From the NCBI RefSeq assembly GCF_016735675.1, contig NZ_JAERSG010000001.1, forward strand, positions 1,054,001-1,118,000: a stretch of DNA of 64,000 bases. The letters are read 5' to 3'. This DNA is from Nocardioides baculatus. GTDB lineage: Bacteria; Actinomycetota; Actinomycetes; Propionibacteriales; Nocardioidaceae. A program made the position numbers and the translations under genes. The notes beneath the pieces are model-generated. The model saw nothing but the letters and a program-made list of their open reading frames with translations, did not search any database and was not told the origin of the DNA. Below, in pieces: positions 1 to 8,666 of this stretch. The number at the start of each line of letters is the position of its first letter. The stretch's first letter is position 1.

Positions 1-68
1 AGGGCACGACCGTGTCGGTGACGCTGCCCGCGTTCGACCCCGACCTCAGCGGAGCGCCAGCGTCATGA
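1..68 (+). CDS. C-terminal end of a truncated gene, possibly a sensor histidine kinase
   Basis: An open frame enters from the left edge and stops at 66-68. Its last 21 residues begin GTTVSVTLP, a pattern common at the end of HATPase_c domains of sensor histidine kinases, where a Gly-Thr-x-Val strand closes the ATP-binding fold. Only this tail is visible, so the assignment is tentative. It converges on the minus-strand acetyltransferase gene and overlaps its 3' end by about 23 bp. Confidence 0.35.
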   Translation, partial: GTTVSVTLPAFDPDLSGAPAS

Positions 69-552
69 AGGTGCTGTTCGGGTCGGCGACGTAGGACCCG
101 AACGGCTCGCACGGCGTGAAGCCGGCGCCTGCGTAGAAGGTCCGCGCCGGCACGAAGAAGTCCATGCTCCCGGTCTCGAGGGACACCCGCGCGACCCCGC
201 GTCCGCGCGCATCCGCCAGCACGTGCGCGAGCATCCGGCTGGCGACCCCGGTGCCGCGGTGCGCCGGGTCGGTGCGCATGCTCTTGAGCTCCTCGTGCCG
301 GTCGTCGAGCGCGGCGAGGGCCGCGGTGCCGACGATCGTGTCGCCGCTGGTCGCCACCCAGAGGCGTACGCCCTCTCGCTGGAGCGCGGAGAGGTCGAGG
401 GCGTGGCGGCTCTCGGGCGGCGCCGTCGGCTCCATGTCGTCGAGGTGTGCCTGGAGGAACGCGGCCAGGCGCGGGTCGGCGAAGTCGGCTCGGGCGATCT
501 GCACGGACCCATCATGGACGCGCCGACCGGGTGGGTGCGACGGTGTGCGCAT
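46..552 (-). CDS. GNAT-family N-acetyltransferase
   Basis: A small acetyltransferase of up to 168 residues, probably moving an acetyl group from acetyl-CoA to an amine. The acetyl-CoA loop is visible as R-G-T-G-V-A (about residues 99-104) after the strand ELKSMRTDP, and a Y-x-x-x-G-F element (FYAGAGF) lies near the C-terminus, as in other GNAT folds. The substrate is unknown. The ATG at 552 overlaps the divergent flavoprotein start by 2 bp; a GTG at residue 17 (position 504) is an alternative that would free a short promoter region. Monocistronic. Confidence 0.8.
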   Translation of the reverse strand: MRTPSHPPGRRVHDGSVQIARADFADPRLAAFLQAHLDDMEPTAPPESRHALDLSALQREGVRLWVATSGDTIVGTAALAALDDRHEELKSMRTDPAHRGTGVASRMLAHVLADARGRGVARVSLETGSMDFFVPARTFYAGAGFTPCEPFGSYVADPNSTFMTLALR

Positions 553-1927
553 GACGCGGACGCTCGACGTGGACTACCTCGTGGTGGGGGCCGGCGCGAT
601 GGGGATGGGGTTCGTCGACACGCTCGTCGACCACTCCCCGTCCGCCAGGGTGGCGGTCGTCGACCGCCGGCACGCGGCGGGTGGGCACTGGCTGGAGGAC
701 TACCCCTTCGTCCGGCTGCACCAGTCGTCGGCCTTCTACGGCGTCGCGTCGTCGGTGCTCGCGGGCGGTCGGAAGCAGGAGCGCGGGCCCGAGGCCGGGC
801 TGCAGGTGCGGGCGTCGCAGCCGGAGATCGTCGACTACTACGCGCAGCAGGTCGAGCGGCTGCGGCAGACCGGTCGCGTCGAGGTGCTCACCGGGGCGTC
901 GTACGCCGACCGGACGGTCGTGTCGCGCATCTCGGGGCAGTCGTGGGTCGTCCCGGACTCGTGCCGGATCGTGAACGCCCACCTGCTCGCTCCGAGCATC
1001 CCGGCCGAGTCGTCCCCGCCCTTCGCCGTCGCGGACGACGCGCGGGTAGTGACGGTCAACGACGTCGTGCGGCTGGAGGAGGCGCCGAGCCAGTACGTCG
1101 TCGTCGGCTCGGGCAAGACCGCCACCGACGCGTGCGTGTGGCTGCTCGGGCAGGGCGTCGATCCCGGCGCGATCTGCTGGGTGCGCCCGCGCGAGCCGTG
1201 GATGCTCAACCGGGCGCTGATCCAGCCCGACCCCGCCGTCTACCTCGGCGTGCCCGCGACGATGTGGGAGGCCTCGATCGCGTCGTCGTCGCTCGACGAG
1301 GTCTTCCTCCGGCTCGAGGACGCCGGCGTGATGATGCGGATCGACCGGTCCCTCACGCCGACGATGGCCAAGGCGCCGACCCTCGGCGAGTGGGAGCTCG
1401 AGCTGCTGCGGTCGATCGAGGACGTCGTACGCCACGGGCACCTGGCCTCGGTCTCCCGCGGGCTGCTGACCTTCCGCGACGGGTCGTCGGTGCGCGTCGC
1501 CGACGACGCCGTCGTGGTGCACTGCGCGGCCGACGGTCTGAAGAACCCGCCGCTCGTGCCGATCTGGTCGCCCGCCGAGATCACCCTGCAACCCGTCCGC
1601 GCGGGGTTCCCGTGCTTCGGTGCCGCGATCACCGGCTACGTCGAGGCGACCCGTCACGACGACGCCGAGAAGAACCGGTTGTGCCCGCCCTCGCGCTACG
1701 GCAACTCGCTCGAGCAGTGGGCCGAGATGAACGTCCGCGGCGCCCGCGCCGCCGCGGCCTTCGGCGCTGAGCCGGACATCGCCGCCTGGGCCAACACGGT
1801 CGCGGTCAACCCGGCCCGGATCCCGCCGGGCTATTCGTCACCTGAGCTGGACGTGGTCCGCGAGCGGCTTGCCGCCTCCACCGGGCCGGGCGTCGCGGCG
1901 CTGGCCCGGCTGGCGGGGATGGGCTGA
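551..1927 (+). CDS. FAD-dependent oxidoreductase (flavin monooxygenase-like)
   Basis: A 458-residue flavoprotein. The N-terminus has a Rossmann FAD motif, VVGAGAMGMGF (about residues 9-19), followed by an acidic end of strand (VVDRRHAAGGHW). A second nucleotide motif, VVGSGKTATDA, lies near residue 180, as expected for NAD(P)H binding in two-dinucleotide-domain monooxygenases. The C-terminal half has no recognisable partner domain. The ATG at 551 is the first codon giving a clean Rossmann start; open frame upstream of it is antisense to the acetyltransferase. The substrate cannot be told from sequence. The gene is followed by two palindromes. Confidence 0.75.
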   Translation: MTRTLDVDYLVVGAGAMGMGFVDTLVDHSPSARVAVVDRRHAAGGHWLEDYPFVRLHQSSAFYGVASSVLAGGRKQERGPEAGLQVRASQPEIVDYYAQQVERLRQTGRVEVLTGASYADRTVVSRISGQSWVVPDSCRIVNAHLLAPSIPAESSPPFAVADDARVVTVNDVVRLEEAPSQYVVVGSGKTATDACVWLLGQGVDPGAICWVRPREPWMLNRALIQPDPAVYLGVPATMWEASIASSSLDEVFLRLEDAGVMMRIDRSLTPTMAKAPTLGEWELELLRSIEDVVRHGHLASVSRGLLTFRDGSSVRVADDAVVVHCAADGLKNPPLVPIWSPAEITLQPVRAGFPCFGAAITGYVEATRHDDAEKNRLCPPSRYGNSLEQWAEMNVRGARAAAAFGAEPDIAAWANTVAVNPARIPPGYSSPELDVVRERLAASTGPGVAALARLAGMG

Positions 1928-1937
1928 CTCGCGGGTC

Positions 1938-1971
1938 TGTCGGAGTCCCCGCTCGTGCGGGGACTCCGACA
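1938..1971. terminator. Hairpin between convergent genes
   Basis: An inverted repeat with 15-bp perfect arms (1938-1952 and 1957-1971) and a TCGT loop, 11 bp after the flavoprotein stop. There is no long U-run, as is common for terminators in high-GC actinobacteria. It sits between convergent genes and could act in both directions together with the next palindrome. Confidence 0.7.
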
Positions 1972-1973
1972 CC

Positions 1974-1997
1974 TGGAGGCCTTTGCAAAGGCCTCCA
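1974..1997. terminator. 24-bp perfect palindrome
   Basis: Positions 1974-1997 are self-complementary over all 24 bp with no spacer, and start 3 bp after the previous hairpin. In RNA this would fold into a strong stem for either convergent transcript. It lies 30 bp from the end of the minus-strand epimerase gene. It could also be a binding site for a dimeric protein. Confidence 0.6.
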
Positions 1998-2026
1998 AGT
2001 GCGCGACTCGCCCTCCAAGAGTGACG

Positions 2027-2845
2027 TTATGTCGCCCGGGCGTAGCCCTCGCGGTACGACGGGTACGTCGGCGTCCACCCCGTCGCGCGGAGCCTGGCGT
2101 TCGACAGCCGCTTGCCGTGCCCGTGCGCGGGATCAGCGGGCGGCGGGGTCGGTGCGTCCAGCCCCTCGGCGAGGTACGCCGCCACGTCCCCGAGCTGCGC
2201 CGGCTCGTTGTCGGTGCCGAGATAGATCTGATCCGGGTCGGAGGACATCGTCAGCAGGTGCACGACCGCCGCCGCCGCGTCCTCGCGGTGGATCCTGTTG
2301 GTCCAGCGGTGGGGGTCGTCGATCCGCCCCTCGCGGACCTGGTCGAGCAGCCGCGTGCTCGAGCCGCCGTACAGCCCCGAGAGGCGCAGCACCGTGCCGT
2401 GCGGGATCCGCTCGTGGAACGCCTCCTCCGCCGCCACCAGCTGACGACCCGGTCCGTCGGACGGGGCGACCGGCGTCGTCTCGTCGTCCAGCGGCGGAGG
2501 GCCGTCGTGGGACGGCATCACCGCCGTCGACGACACGAGCACCGCCCGCTCGGGCGCGACCGGGAGGGCGTCGAGCGCCCGCGCCATCCCGTCGACGTAC
2601 GTCGCCCGGTAGGCCTCCTCGGTCCGCGGCCGAGCAGTCAGCGCGACGACGACGAAGCGCGGGCGTACGTCGGACAGGTCCGGCGGCGAGGCGGTCAGGT
2701 CGACGGACCGACCGACCAGCGGGGCGGGGACGAGCGAGGCGCTGCGTCGCAGGGCCAGCACGTCGAGCCCCCGCGAGGCGAGTCGCAGCCCGACCGCCGC
2801 GCCGAGGTCACCCGCGCCGACCAGCAGGACATCTCTGCTCACCAC
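2027..2845 (-). CDS. NAD(P)-dependent epimerase/dehydratase family protein (YeeZ-like)
   Basis: A 272-residue single-domain Rossmann protein. The dinucleotide loop VGAGDLGAAVG (about residues 9-19) starts the fold, and the family strand VLVSSTAV (about residues 100-107) matches the extended SDR 'atypical' group that includes YeeZ. The classical Tyr-x-x-x-Lys pair is not evident, so catalytic activity is uncertain. The start is one of two adjacent GTG codons (2845 or 2842). It has no operon partner and is divergent from the glucarate operon. Confidence 0.65.
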   Translation of the reverse strand: MVSRDVLLVGAGDLGAAVGLRLASRGLDVLALRRSASLVPAPLVGRSVDLTASPPDLSDVRPRFVVVALTARPRTEEAYRATYVDGMARALDALPVAPERAVLVSSTAVMPSHDGPPPLDDETTPVAPSDGPGRQLVAAEEAFHERIPHGTVLRLSGLYGGSSTRLLDQVREGRIDDPHRWTNRIHREDAAAAVVHLLTMSSDPDQIYLGTDNEPAQLGDVAAYLAEGLDAPTPPPADPAHGHGKRLSNARLRATGWTPTYPSYREGYARAT

Positions 2846-2868
2846 TGGAACCTACAGCCATGCCCCCC

Positions 2869-2925
2869 ATGCATCACTGCATCCAAAATCGGGCTTGGAC
2901 AGGCATCGTCGCTCGTTCCTAGGTT
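2869..2925 (+). promoter_or_regulatory. Candidate glucarate operon promoter and repeat
   Basis: The intergenic region holds TTGGAC (2895-2900) as a possible -35 and TAGGTT (2920-2925) as a possible -10, with 19-bp spacing, longer than ideal. Just upstream, TGCAT occurs twice within 13 bp (2870-2882), a plausible half-site pair for a regulator. No regulator gene is adjacent. Weak evidence. Confidence 0.25.
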
Positions 2926-2969
2926 GGTGAGCACCGCCACACCTCACCGCCCGAACTGAAGGACGCAGC

Positions 2970-3896
2970 GTGACGACGTACACCCCCACCGAGCTCGTCG
3001 AGACCCTGGGCAACGGACTCCTGTCCTTCCCGGTGACCCACTTCGACGCTGACCTGCAGTTCGACGAGCCTGCCTACCGCGAGCACCTGGAGTGGCTCAG
3101 CGGGTACGACGTCGCCGGGCTGTTCGCCGCCGGCGGGACGGGCGAGGGGTTCTCGCTCACGGCCGAGGAGACCGACCGCGTCGTCCGCGCCGCGATCGCC
3201 GGCGCGGGTGGGAAGGTCCCGGTGCTGGCGCCCGCCACGGGCTCGACGGTCAACGCCGTCGCCCAGGTCCAGGCGGCCGAGAAGGCCGGTGCGGACGGCA
3301 TCCTGCTCATGCCGCCGTACCTCACCGAGGCCGGCCAGCGCGGCCTCGTCGAGCACATCAGCCAGGTCTGCGCCGCGACCAGCCTCGGTGTCATCTACTA
3401 CTCGCGTGCGAACGCCGTGCTCGGCACCGATGCCCTCGAGCAGGCCTGCGCCCGCAACGCCAACCTCGTCGGGTTCAAGGACGGCGTCGGCTCGATCGAG
3501 CAGATGACCCGCACCTACGCCCAGCTCGGCGACCGCCTCGTCTACGTCGGCGGCCTGCCCACCGCGGAGGTGTTCGCGCTGCCGCTCCTCCAGCTCGGTG
3601 TCACGACCTACAGCTCGGCGATCTTCAACTTCGTGCCGCAGTTCGCGCTCGACTTCTACGCCGCCGTGCGCCGTCAGGACCAGACGTCCGTCTACGCGAT
3701 GCTCAACGACTTCGTGATCCCCTACACGAAGATCCGCGACCGCGAGTCGGGCTACGCCGTGTCGATCGTCAAGGCCGGCCTGGCCGCTGTCGGTCGCCCC
3801 GCCGGGCCGGTGCGGCCGCCGCTGTCGGATCTGCTCGACGCCGAGCGCGACGAGCTCCAGACCCTCGTGGACAAGGTGGCAGGCTCGAAGGCCTGA
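2970..3896 (+). CDS. kdgD: 5-dehydro-4-deoxyglucarate dehydratase
   Basis: Converts 5-keto-4-deoxy-D-glucarate to 2,5-dioxopentanoate plus CO2 (EC 4.2.1.41). The 308-residue protein is a DapA-type Schiff-base TIM barrel. Visible are the substrate loop GGTGEG (residues 55-60), the catalytic tyrosine in VIYYSR (about 141-146) and the Schiff-base lysine in VGFKDG (Lys170). The start is GTG at 2970 with GGA 6 nt upstream. It is the first gene of the glucarate operon, 25 bp before the aldehyde dehydrogenase. The presence of all three pathway enzymes in order makes this more specific than a generic DHDPS-family call. Confidence 0.9.
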   Translation: MTTYTPTELVETLGNGLLSFPVTHFDADLQFDEPAYREHLEWLSGYDVAGLFAAGGTGEGFSLTAEETDRVVRAAIAGAGGKVPVLAPATGSTVNAVAQVQAAEKAGADGILLMPPYLTEAGQRGLVEHISQVCAATSLGVIYYSRANAVLGTDALEQACARNANLVGFKDGVGSIEQMTRTYAQLGDRLVYVGGLPTAEVFALPLLQLGVTTYSSAIFNFVPQFALDFYAAVRRQDQTSVYAMLNDFVIPYTKIRDRESGYAVSIVKAGLAAVGRPAGPVRPPLSDLLDAERDELQTLVDKVAGSKA

Positions 3897-3921
3897 CGCC
3901 CCGCTACAACCGAAGGACGAC

Positions 3922-5403
3922 ATGACCGACCAGGCACACTCGATCATCGCGGGCGCCGACTCCGAACAGCCCGACGTCGCCGCGGCGACCACGGCCGCTG
4001 CCAAGGCGTTCGGCGCCTACCGCGCGACCTCGCCCGAGGAGCGCGGCGCGTTCCTGGAGGCCGTCGCCGCCGAGATCGAGGCCGACAGGGACGCGATCAT
4101 CGTCGAGGCGGTCCGCGAGAGCGGGCTGCCCGAGGCCCGCATCACCGGCGAGGTCGGTCGCACGACCGGTCAGCTGCGGATGTTCGCCGGCGTCGTGAAG
4201 CAGGGCGACCACCTCGGCGTCCGCATCGACCCGGCGCTCCCGGACCGTACGCCGCTCCCGCGGGCCGACATCCGCCAGCGGATGGTGCCGCTCGGCCCGG
4301 TCGCCGTCTTCGGAGCCAGCAACTTCCCGCTCGCGTTCTCGACCGCCGGCGGCGACACCGCCTCCGCCCTCGCCGCCGGCTGCCCGGTCGTCGTGAAGGG
4401 CCACCCGGCGCACCCGGTCACCGGCACCCTTGTCGCCCGCGCCATCACCCGCGCGGTCGAGAAGTCCGGCCTCCCCGCCGGCACCTTCTCCTTCGTGCTC
4501 GGCGGCGTCGAGACCGGCCAGGAGCTCGTCGCCGACCCGCGGATCACCGCGGTCGGCTTCACCGGCTCGCGCGGCGGCGGCCTCGCGATCGTGCAGGCGG
4601 CCTCGGCCCGCCCCGTGCCGATCCCGGTCTTCGCCGAGATGTCGTCGATCAACCCCGTCGTCGTCCTTCCCGGCGCGCTCGGCGGCGACGTCAGCGCCCT
4701 CGCGACGGCGTACGTCGGCAGCCTGACGCTCGGCTCCGGCCAGTTCTGCACCAACCCCGGCCTGCTCTTCCTCCCGCGCGGCGAGCAGGGCGACGCGTTC
4801 CTCCGGGCGGCCGGCGAGGCCGTGGCCGCCGCGACCGGGCAGACGATGCTCACCCCCGGCATCGCCGAGGCCTACCGCAGCGGCACCGCGACGCTGCGGG
4901 ACGTGACCGGCGTACGCATCGTGGCTCAGGGCACCGCGTCCGGCGACCTCGCGCCCGCACCGCAGGTCGTCGAGGTGTCGGCGCTCGAGGGCCCGGTCAC
5001 CGACGAGGTGTTCGGTGCGTCCGGCGTGGTCGTCCGCTTCGACGACGTGGCCGACCTGTTGGGGCGGCTCGAGGGCCTCGAGGGCCAGCTGACCGCGACG
5101 GTCCACGCCACCGATGCTGACGCGCCGGCTGCTGCAGAGCTGCTCCCGGTGCTGGAGACGAAGGCCGGCCGGATCCTCTTCAACGGATGGCCGACGGGCG
5201 TCGAGGTCGGGCACGCGATGGTGCACGGCGGACCGTTCCCCGCGACCTCCGACAGCCGCAGCACGAGTGTGGGCAGCCTGGCGATCGAAAGGTTCCAGCG
5301 GCCGGTCGCCTACCAGGACGTGCCTGCCGCCCTGCTGCCCGAGGCCGTCCGCGACGACAACCCGTGGGGTGTGCGCCGCCGGATCGACGGGGACCTGGAA
5401 TGA
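3922..5403 (+). CDS. 2,5-dioxovalerate (alpha-ketoglutarate semialdehyde) dehydrogenase
   Basis: An NAD(P)-dependent aldehyde dehydrogenase of 493 residues that would oxidise 2,5-dioxopentanoate to 2-oxoglutarate (EC 1.2.1.26), the last step of glucarate breakdown. The catalytic Cys276 lies in [10 protein letters not shown] and the general base Glu239 in FAEMSSINP. The N-terminal nucleotide-binding half carries [10 protein letters not shown], typical of the KGSADH subgroup. Its stop overlaps the glucarate dehydratase ATG (ATGA), so the two are probably translationally coupled. Specificity rests on motif subtype plus context. Confidence 0.88.
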   Translation: MTDQAHSIIAGADSEQPDVAAATTAAAKAFGAYRATSPEERGAFLEAVAAEIEADRDAIIVEAVRESGLPEARITGEVGRTTGQLRMFAGVVKQGDHLGVRIDPALPDRTPLPRADIRQRMVPLGPVAVFGASNFPLAFSTAGGDTASALAAGCPVVVKGHPAHPVTGTLVARAITRAVEKSGLPAGTFSFVLGGVETGQELVADPRITAVGFTGSRGGGLAIVQAASARPVPIPVFAEMSSINPVVVLPGALGGDVSALATAYVGSLTLGSGQFCTNPGLLFLPRGEQGDAFLRAAGEAVAAATGQTMLTPGIAEAYRSGTATLRDVTGVRIVAQGTASGDLAPAPQVVEVSALEGPVTDEVFGASGVVVRFDDVADLLGRLEGLEGQLTATVHATDADAPAAAELLPVLETKAGRILFNGWPTGVEVGHAMVHGGPFPATSDSRSTSVGSLAIERFQRPVAYQDVPAALLPEAVRDDNPWGVRRRIDGDLE

Positions 5404-6728
5404 CCACCACGATCGCCGCCGTCGAGGTCGTGCCGGTCGCCGGTCACGACTCGATGCTGCTCAACCTGAGTGGCGCGCACGGCCCCTTCTTCACCCGCAA
5501 CATCGCCATCGTCACCGACTCCGACGGGCGCACCGGACTGGGGGAGGTGCCGGGTGGCGAGGCGATCCGCGCCACCATCGAGGACGCCGGCGCCGTCCTC
5601 GTCGGACACCCGGTCGCGTCGTTCCGGTCGCTGTTGCGAGGCGTGTCCGCACGCTTCGCCGACCGCGACGCCGGCGGCCGCGGGCTGCAGACCTTCGACC
5701 TCCGCACCACCATCCACGCGGTCACCGCGCTGGAGTCGGCGCTCCTCGACCTGTCGGGCCAGGCGCTCGGCGTACCGGTCGCTGAGCTGCTCGGCGAGGG
5801 CCAGCAGCGCGAGCGCGTACCGATGCTCGGCTACCTCTTCTACGTCGGGGACCCCGACCGCACCGACCTGCCCTACCTCCGCTCGCACGACGAGGCTGGG
5901 GACGACGACTGGGCGAAGGTCCGGCGCGAGGAGGCGATGACGCCCGCTGCCGTCGTACGCCTCGCCGAGGCCGCGCAGGCGCGCTACGGCTTCAGCGACT
6001 TCAAGCTCAAGGGCGGCGTGCTGCCCGGCGACGAGGAGGTCGCCGCGGTCACCGCGCTGCACGAGCGCTTCCCCGACGCGCGCATCACCCTCGACCCCAA
6101 CGGCGGTTGGCTGCTCGACGACGCCGTACGCCTGCTGGCAGGCAAGGACGACGTGCTCGCCTACGCCGAGGACCCCTGCGGCGCCGAGGGCGGCTTCTCC
6201 GGGCGCGAGGTGATGGCGGAGTTCAAGCGCCGCACCGGACTGCGGACGGCGACCAACATGGTCGCGACCGACTGGCGCCAGCTGGCCGACGCCGTCCGCA
6301 CGAACGCCGTCGACATCCCGCTCGCCGACCCGCACTTCTGGACGATGGCCGGCTCGGTCCGGGTCGCCCAGCTGTGCCACGACTTCGGCCTGACGTGGGG
6401 CTCGCACTCCAACAACCACTTCGACGTCTCGCTCGCGATGTTCACCCAGGTCGGCGCCGCGGCGCCCGGCGAGATCACCGCGCTCGACACGCACTGGATC
6501 TGGCAGGACGGCCAAGGCCTCACCGAGCAGCCGCTCGAGATCATCGACGGCGCGATCGAGGTGCCGTCCCGGCCCGGGCTCGGCGTGACGCTCGACCGCG
6601 ACCGGCTGGCCGCGGCGCACGAGCTCTACCTCGAGCACGGCCTCGGTGCGCGCGACGACGCCGTCGCGATGCAGTACCTCGTCAAGGACTGGGCCTTCGA
6701 CCCGAAGCGCCCCTGCCTCGTCCGCTGA
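5400..6728 (+). CDS. gudD: Glucarate dehydratase
   Basis: An enolase-superfamily enzyme (442 residues) that dehydrates D-glucarate to 5-keto-4-deoxyglucarate (EC 4.2.1.40), the entry step of the pathway. The catalytic Lys-x-Lys is FKLKGG (Lys202, Lys204), metal ligands fall in LDPNGGW (Asp232, Asn234) and YAEDP (Glu257), and the His region is GSHSNNHFD (His336, His340). The capping loop FFTRNIAIV near residues 30-38 is typical of GlucD. The ATG overlaps the upstream stop by 4 bp. A compact hairpin follows the stop. No dedicated transporter or regulator lies beside the operon. Confidence 0.92.
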   Translation: MTTTIAAVEVVPVAGHDSMLLNLSGAHGPFFTRNIAIVTDSDGRTGLGEVPGGEAIRATIEDAGAVLVGHPVASFRSLLRGVSARFADRDAGGRGLQTFDLRTTIHAVTALESALLDLSGQALGVPVAELLGEGQQRERVPMLGYLFYVGDPDRTDLPYLRSHDEAGDDDWAKVRREEAMTPAAVVRLAEAAQARYGFSDFKLKGGVLPGDEEVAAVTALHERFPDARITLDPNGGWLLDDAVRLLAGKDDVLAYAEDPCGAEGGFSGREVMAEFKRRTGLRTATNMVATDWRQLADAVRTNAVDIPLADPHFWTMAGSVRVAQLCHDFGLTWGSHSNNHFDVSLAMFTQVGAAAPGEITALDTHWIWQDGQGLTEQPLEIIDGAIEVPSRPGLGVTLDRDRLAAAHELYLEHGLGARDDAVAMQYLVKDWAFDPKRPCLVR

Positions 6729-6747
6729 GCCCCGAGATGTCAGCAGA

Positions 6748-6770
6748 GCCGCGCCGAGGATCGGCGCGGC
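6748..6770. terminator. Glucarate operon terminator hairpin
   Basis: Perfect 10-bp arms (6748-6757 and 6761-6770) with a GGA loop, 20 bp after the gudD stop and 34 bp beyond the end of the minus-strand small ORF. It can serve both convergent transcripts. Confidence 0.75.
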
Positions 6771-6803
6771 CCTGGGGCGGATGGTGCGGACGGGTGGTCC
6801 ACC

Positions 6804-6920
6804 TCAGCGGATGAAGTCCATGCGGCGGACGGCGATCTCCAGCTGGATGTCCTGCTGGAGCCGGTGACGTCGGTGCCTGGTGAGGTGGGTGAGCGGTCGG
6901 TGGATCTGGACGGTGTGCAT
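6804..6920 (-). CDS. Small His/Arg-rich protein of unknown function (38 aa)
   Basis: A 38-codon ORF beginning MHTVQIHRPLTHLT and ending VRRMDFIR. It has no signal peptide or membrane segment; it is basic (9 Arg, 5 His, no Lys), with a helical-looking QQDIQLEIAVRRM stretch. A purine-rich GAGAGA lies about 8 nt before the ATG. The strongest support is upstream: a triple heptamer direct repeat (6981-7009) and a matching -10-like box (6966-6971) point at this ORF and at no other, predicting a start of transcription about 40 nt before the ATG. Function unknown. It could instead be the 5' part of a regulatory RNA. Confidence 0.5.
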   Translation of the reverse strand: MHTVQIHRPLTHLTRHRRHRLQQDIQLEIAVRRMDFIR

Positions 6921-6965
6921 CTGCGTGTCTCTCTGTGCGGGACGACCCCGGCGGCCGTCGAGACG

Positions 6966-7009
6966 ACGATGCGCCCCACCGCTTGTGGCCCGCTTGCGTC
7001 CGGCTTGTG
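6966..7009 (-). promoter_or_regulatory. SARP-type operator/promoter for the 38-aa ORF
   Basis: Read on the minus strand: CACAAGC (7009-7003), CGCAAGC (6998-6992) and CACAAGC (6987-6981), each separated by 4 bp, giving an 11-bp period. Nine bp further on is CATCGT (6971-6966) as the -10. SARP regulators are known to bind heptamer direct repeats spaced on one DNA face and to compensate for a poor -35. The element overlaps the last codons of the upstream GNAT gene. Confidence 0.65.
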
Positions 7010-7011
7010 CC

Positions 7012-7953
7012 TCAGAGGCGGATGCTCCGGTTGACCCACGTGGAGGTGGCGACCATGCCGACCTTCTCGTAGAGCCCGCGAGCACCAGCCCTCGTGTCGG
7101 TCGAGAGGAAGCACCGCCTCGCGCCGTGCACCCGAGCCCGGCCGAACGCGTCGACCAGCATGGTGGGAGCGAGTCCGCGGCCACGGTGGTCCGGACGGAT
7201 GCCGATCTTGGCGACGTACGCACCCACCTCCCCGGTGTCCTCGTCGGCCCCGGACAGGTGCACGTGCGTGGCACCGACCACGGTCCCGTCCTCGGCGCGC
7301 GCGACGCGGAGGTTCCACGGCTCGTAGCCGGGACGTCCCCAGATGCGCGCCCCGAAGTCCTCGATGCTCTGCCGGTCGCGGTCCGACCACTCGAGGAAGG
7401 CGTCCTCGAGCAGTGTCCAGGTGGCCCTGCGGTCGTCCTCGCCTGCGTCGGCGATCGTGAACCCGGCAGGGAGGTTGCGGGCCTCGATCTCGCGGTCGGC
7501 AGGCAGCTCGAGGTCCCACGCCGTCCAGAGCGCCTCGTAGCCGAGGTCGCGCATGAGCCGGTCGGCGGCGCTGCCCTCGGGCACCTGCGCACCGACGCGG
7601 TCGCTCCCCGCGGCGCGGGCACGGGCCTGGATCCAGTCGGCCAGGGCCGTGCCGATGCCTTGGCCCTGACGCTCGGGCAGCACGGCGGTGTAGCCGACCG
7701 TGGGCGTGCTGAGGTCGGCGTACGCCACGAGGAGGTCGCCGTCGAAGACACCGACGGTGCTCGACGCGATGTCGTAGCTCGGCCGGAGCCAGTCGGCCTC
7801 CACGTCCTCGAGCGTCATCGACGACTCACCGAGGTCGTGCACCTCCTCGGCAGCGATCGCGGCAAGCACGCCGGAGGCGTCCTCGAAGGTGAGCGGACGG
7901 TGGGTCAGCCCGGCGGGAAGGTCCAGATCCATGGCAGCAGTGTGACCGCTCAT
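7012..7953 (-). CDS. Tandem GNAT N-acetyltransferase
   Basis: A 313-residue protein with two GNAT folds. The first acetyl-CoA loop is ERQGQGIGTAL (about residues 92-102), the second IRPDHRGRGLA (about 253-263) with a downstream YEKVGM element. Tandem GNAT proteins include mycothiol synthase and Eis-like enzymes, but no specific signature is visible here, so the substrate is open. The ATG at 7953 overlaps the hemerythrin stop (ATGA); an ATG seven codons in (7932) is the alternative. It is the third gene of the transcript starting at 9280. Confidence 0.75.
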   Translation of the reverse strand: MSGHTAAMDLDLPAGLTHRPLTFEDASGVLAAIAAEEVHDLGESSMTLEDVEADWLRPSYDIASSTVGVFDGDLLVAYADLSTPTVGYTAVLPERQGQGIGTALADWIQARARAAGSDRVGAQVPEGSAADRLMRDLGYEALWTAWDLELPADREIEARNLPAGFTIADAGEDDRRATWTLLEDAFLEWSDRDRQSIEDFGARIWGRPGYEPWNLRVARAEDGTVVGATHVHLSGADEDTGEVGAYVAKIGIRPDHRGRGLAPTMLVDAFGRARVHGARRCFLSTDTRAGARGLYEKVGMVATSTWVNRSIRL

Positions 7954-8666
7954 GCGTACGCGAACGCGCGTCGGTCGAGCCGGGTGTAGGACCGGCGACC
8001 GAGGGCGAGCAGCCAGCGGATCGGGGGCGGTGCGCCGTCGAGCAGGCGTGCGACCGCTTCCGCCGGGAGCTCGTCGGTCGCCCAGGGGAGCATGAAGAGC
8101 ATCTGCCCTGGTGACGGCTTGCCGCGCAGCACCGTGGCCTCCAGGTGCGCCCACTCGTCGGCGGTGATCTCGGTCTGGATGATGCGGATCGCGTCGGCCT
8201 CCTCGTGCGACAGGTGCTCGTGCAGCGCGTCGCGCAGCTCCTCGACCGTCGTCGTGAGCCCGTCACGCTCGTCCTCGGTGAAGACGCTGCGCGGTGAGGT
8301 GGCCAGGCGTCCGAGCAGGCTCTCGGCACGCTCGAGCAGCGGGTCCACCAGCGCGTGCTCGGCCTCCATGGCCTCGAGGACCGCCCGGTCATCGCCACCG
8401 ACGCGTTCGAGCAGCAGCGGCCAGATGCCGACGTCCTCCTTGGTGTGGTGCTCGTGCAGCTCGTGGGCGAACCGCGCCCAGCGTTGCTCGAGGGCGCGCC
8501 AGGTGCCGTGCTGGTCGAGCGGCGTAAGACGCACCGCGGAGGCGAACCGGCCGAGGTCACGTCGGAAGGCGTGGTGCATGACGTACATGCCGGTCATGTC
8601 GCACGGTCCGGGCGGTGCCGCAGCCTGGCCGGGCAGCAGGAGGGGTGGGAGGGCGGTCTGGTTCAT
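7950..8666 (-). CDS. Hemerythrin HHE cation-binding domain protein
   Basis: A 238-residue protein whose first half is a four-helix hemerythrin-like bundle. Candidate iron ligands are MHHAFRRD, HEHHTKEDVGIWP (H-x-x-x-E pattern), EAEHALVDP and LHEHLSHEEAD. Such domains bind a di-iron centre and O2 or NO-related ligands. The C-terminal 60 residues (PGQMLFMLPWATDEL onward) are a tail common in actinobacterial members. It is coupled at both ends by ATGA overlaps, to the FAD-binding protein upstream and the GNAT protein downstream, suggesting a redox- or stress-linked unit. Confidence 0.8.
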   Translation of the reverse strand: MNQTALPPLLLPGQAAAPPGPCDMTGMYVMHHAFRRDLGRFASAVRLTPLDQHGTWRALEQRWARFAHELHEHHTKEDVGIWPLLLERVGGDDRAVLEAMEAEHALVDPLLERAESLLGRLATSPRSVFTEDERDGLTTTVEELRDALHEHLSHEEADAIRIIQTEITADEWAHLEATVLRGKPSPGQMLFMLPWATDELPAEAVARLLDGAPPPIRWLLALGRRSYTRLDRRAFAYA

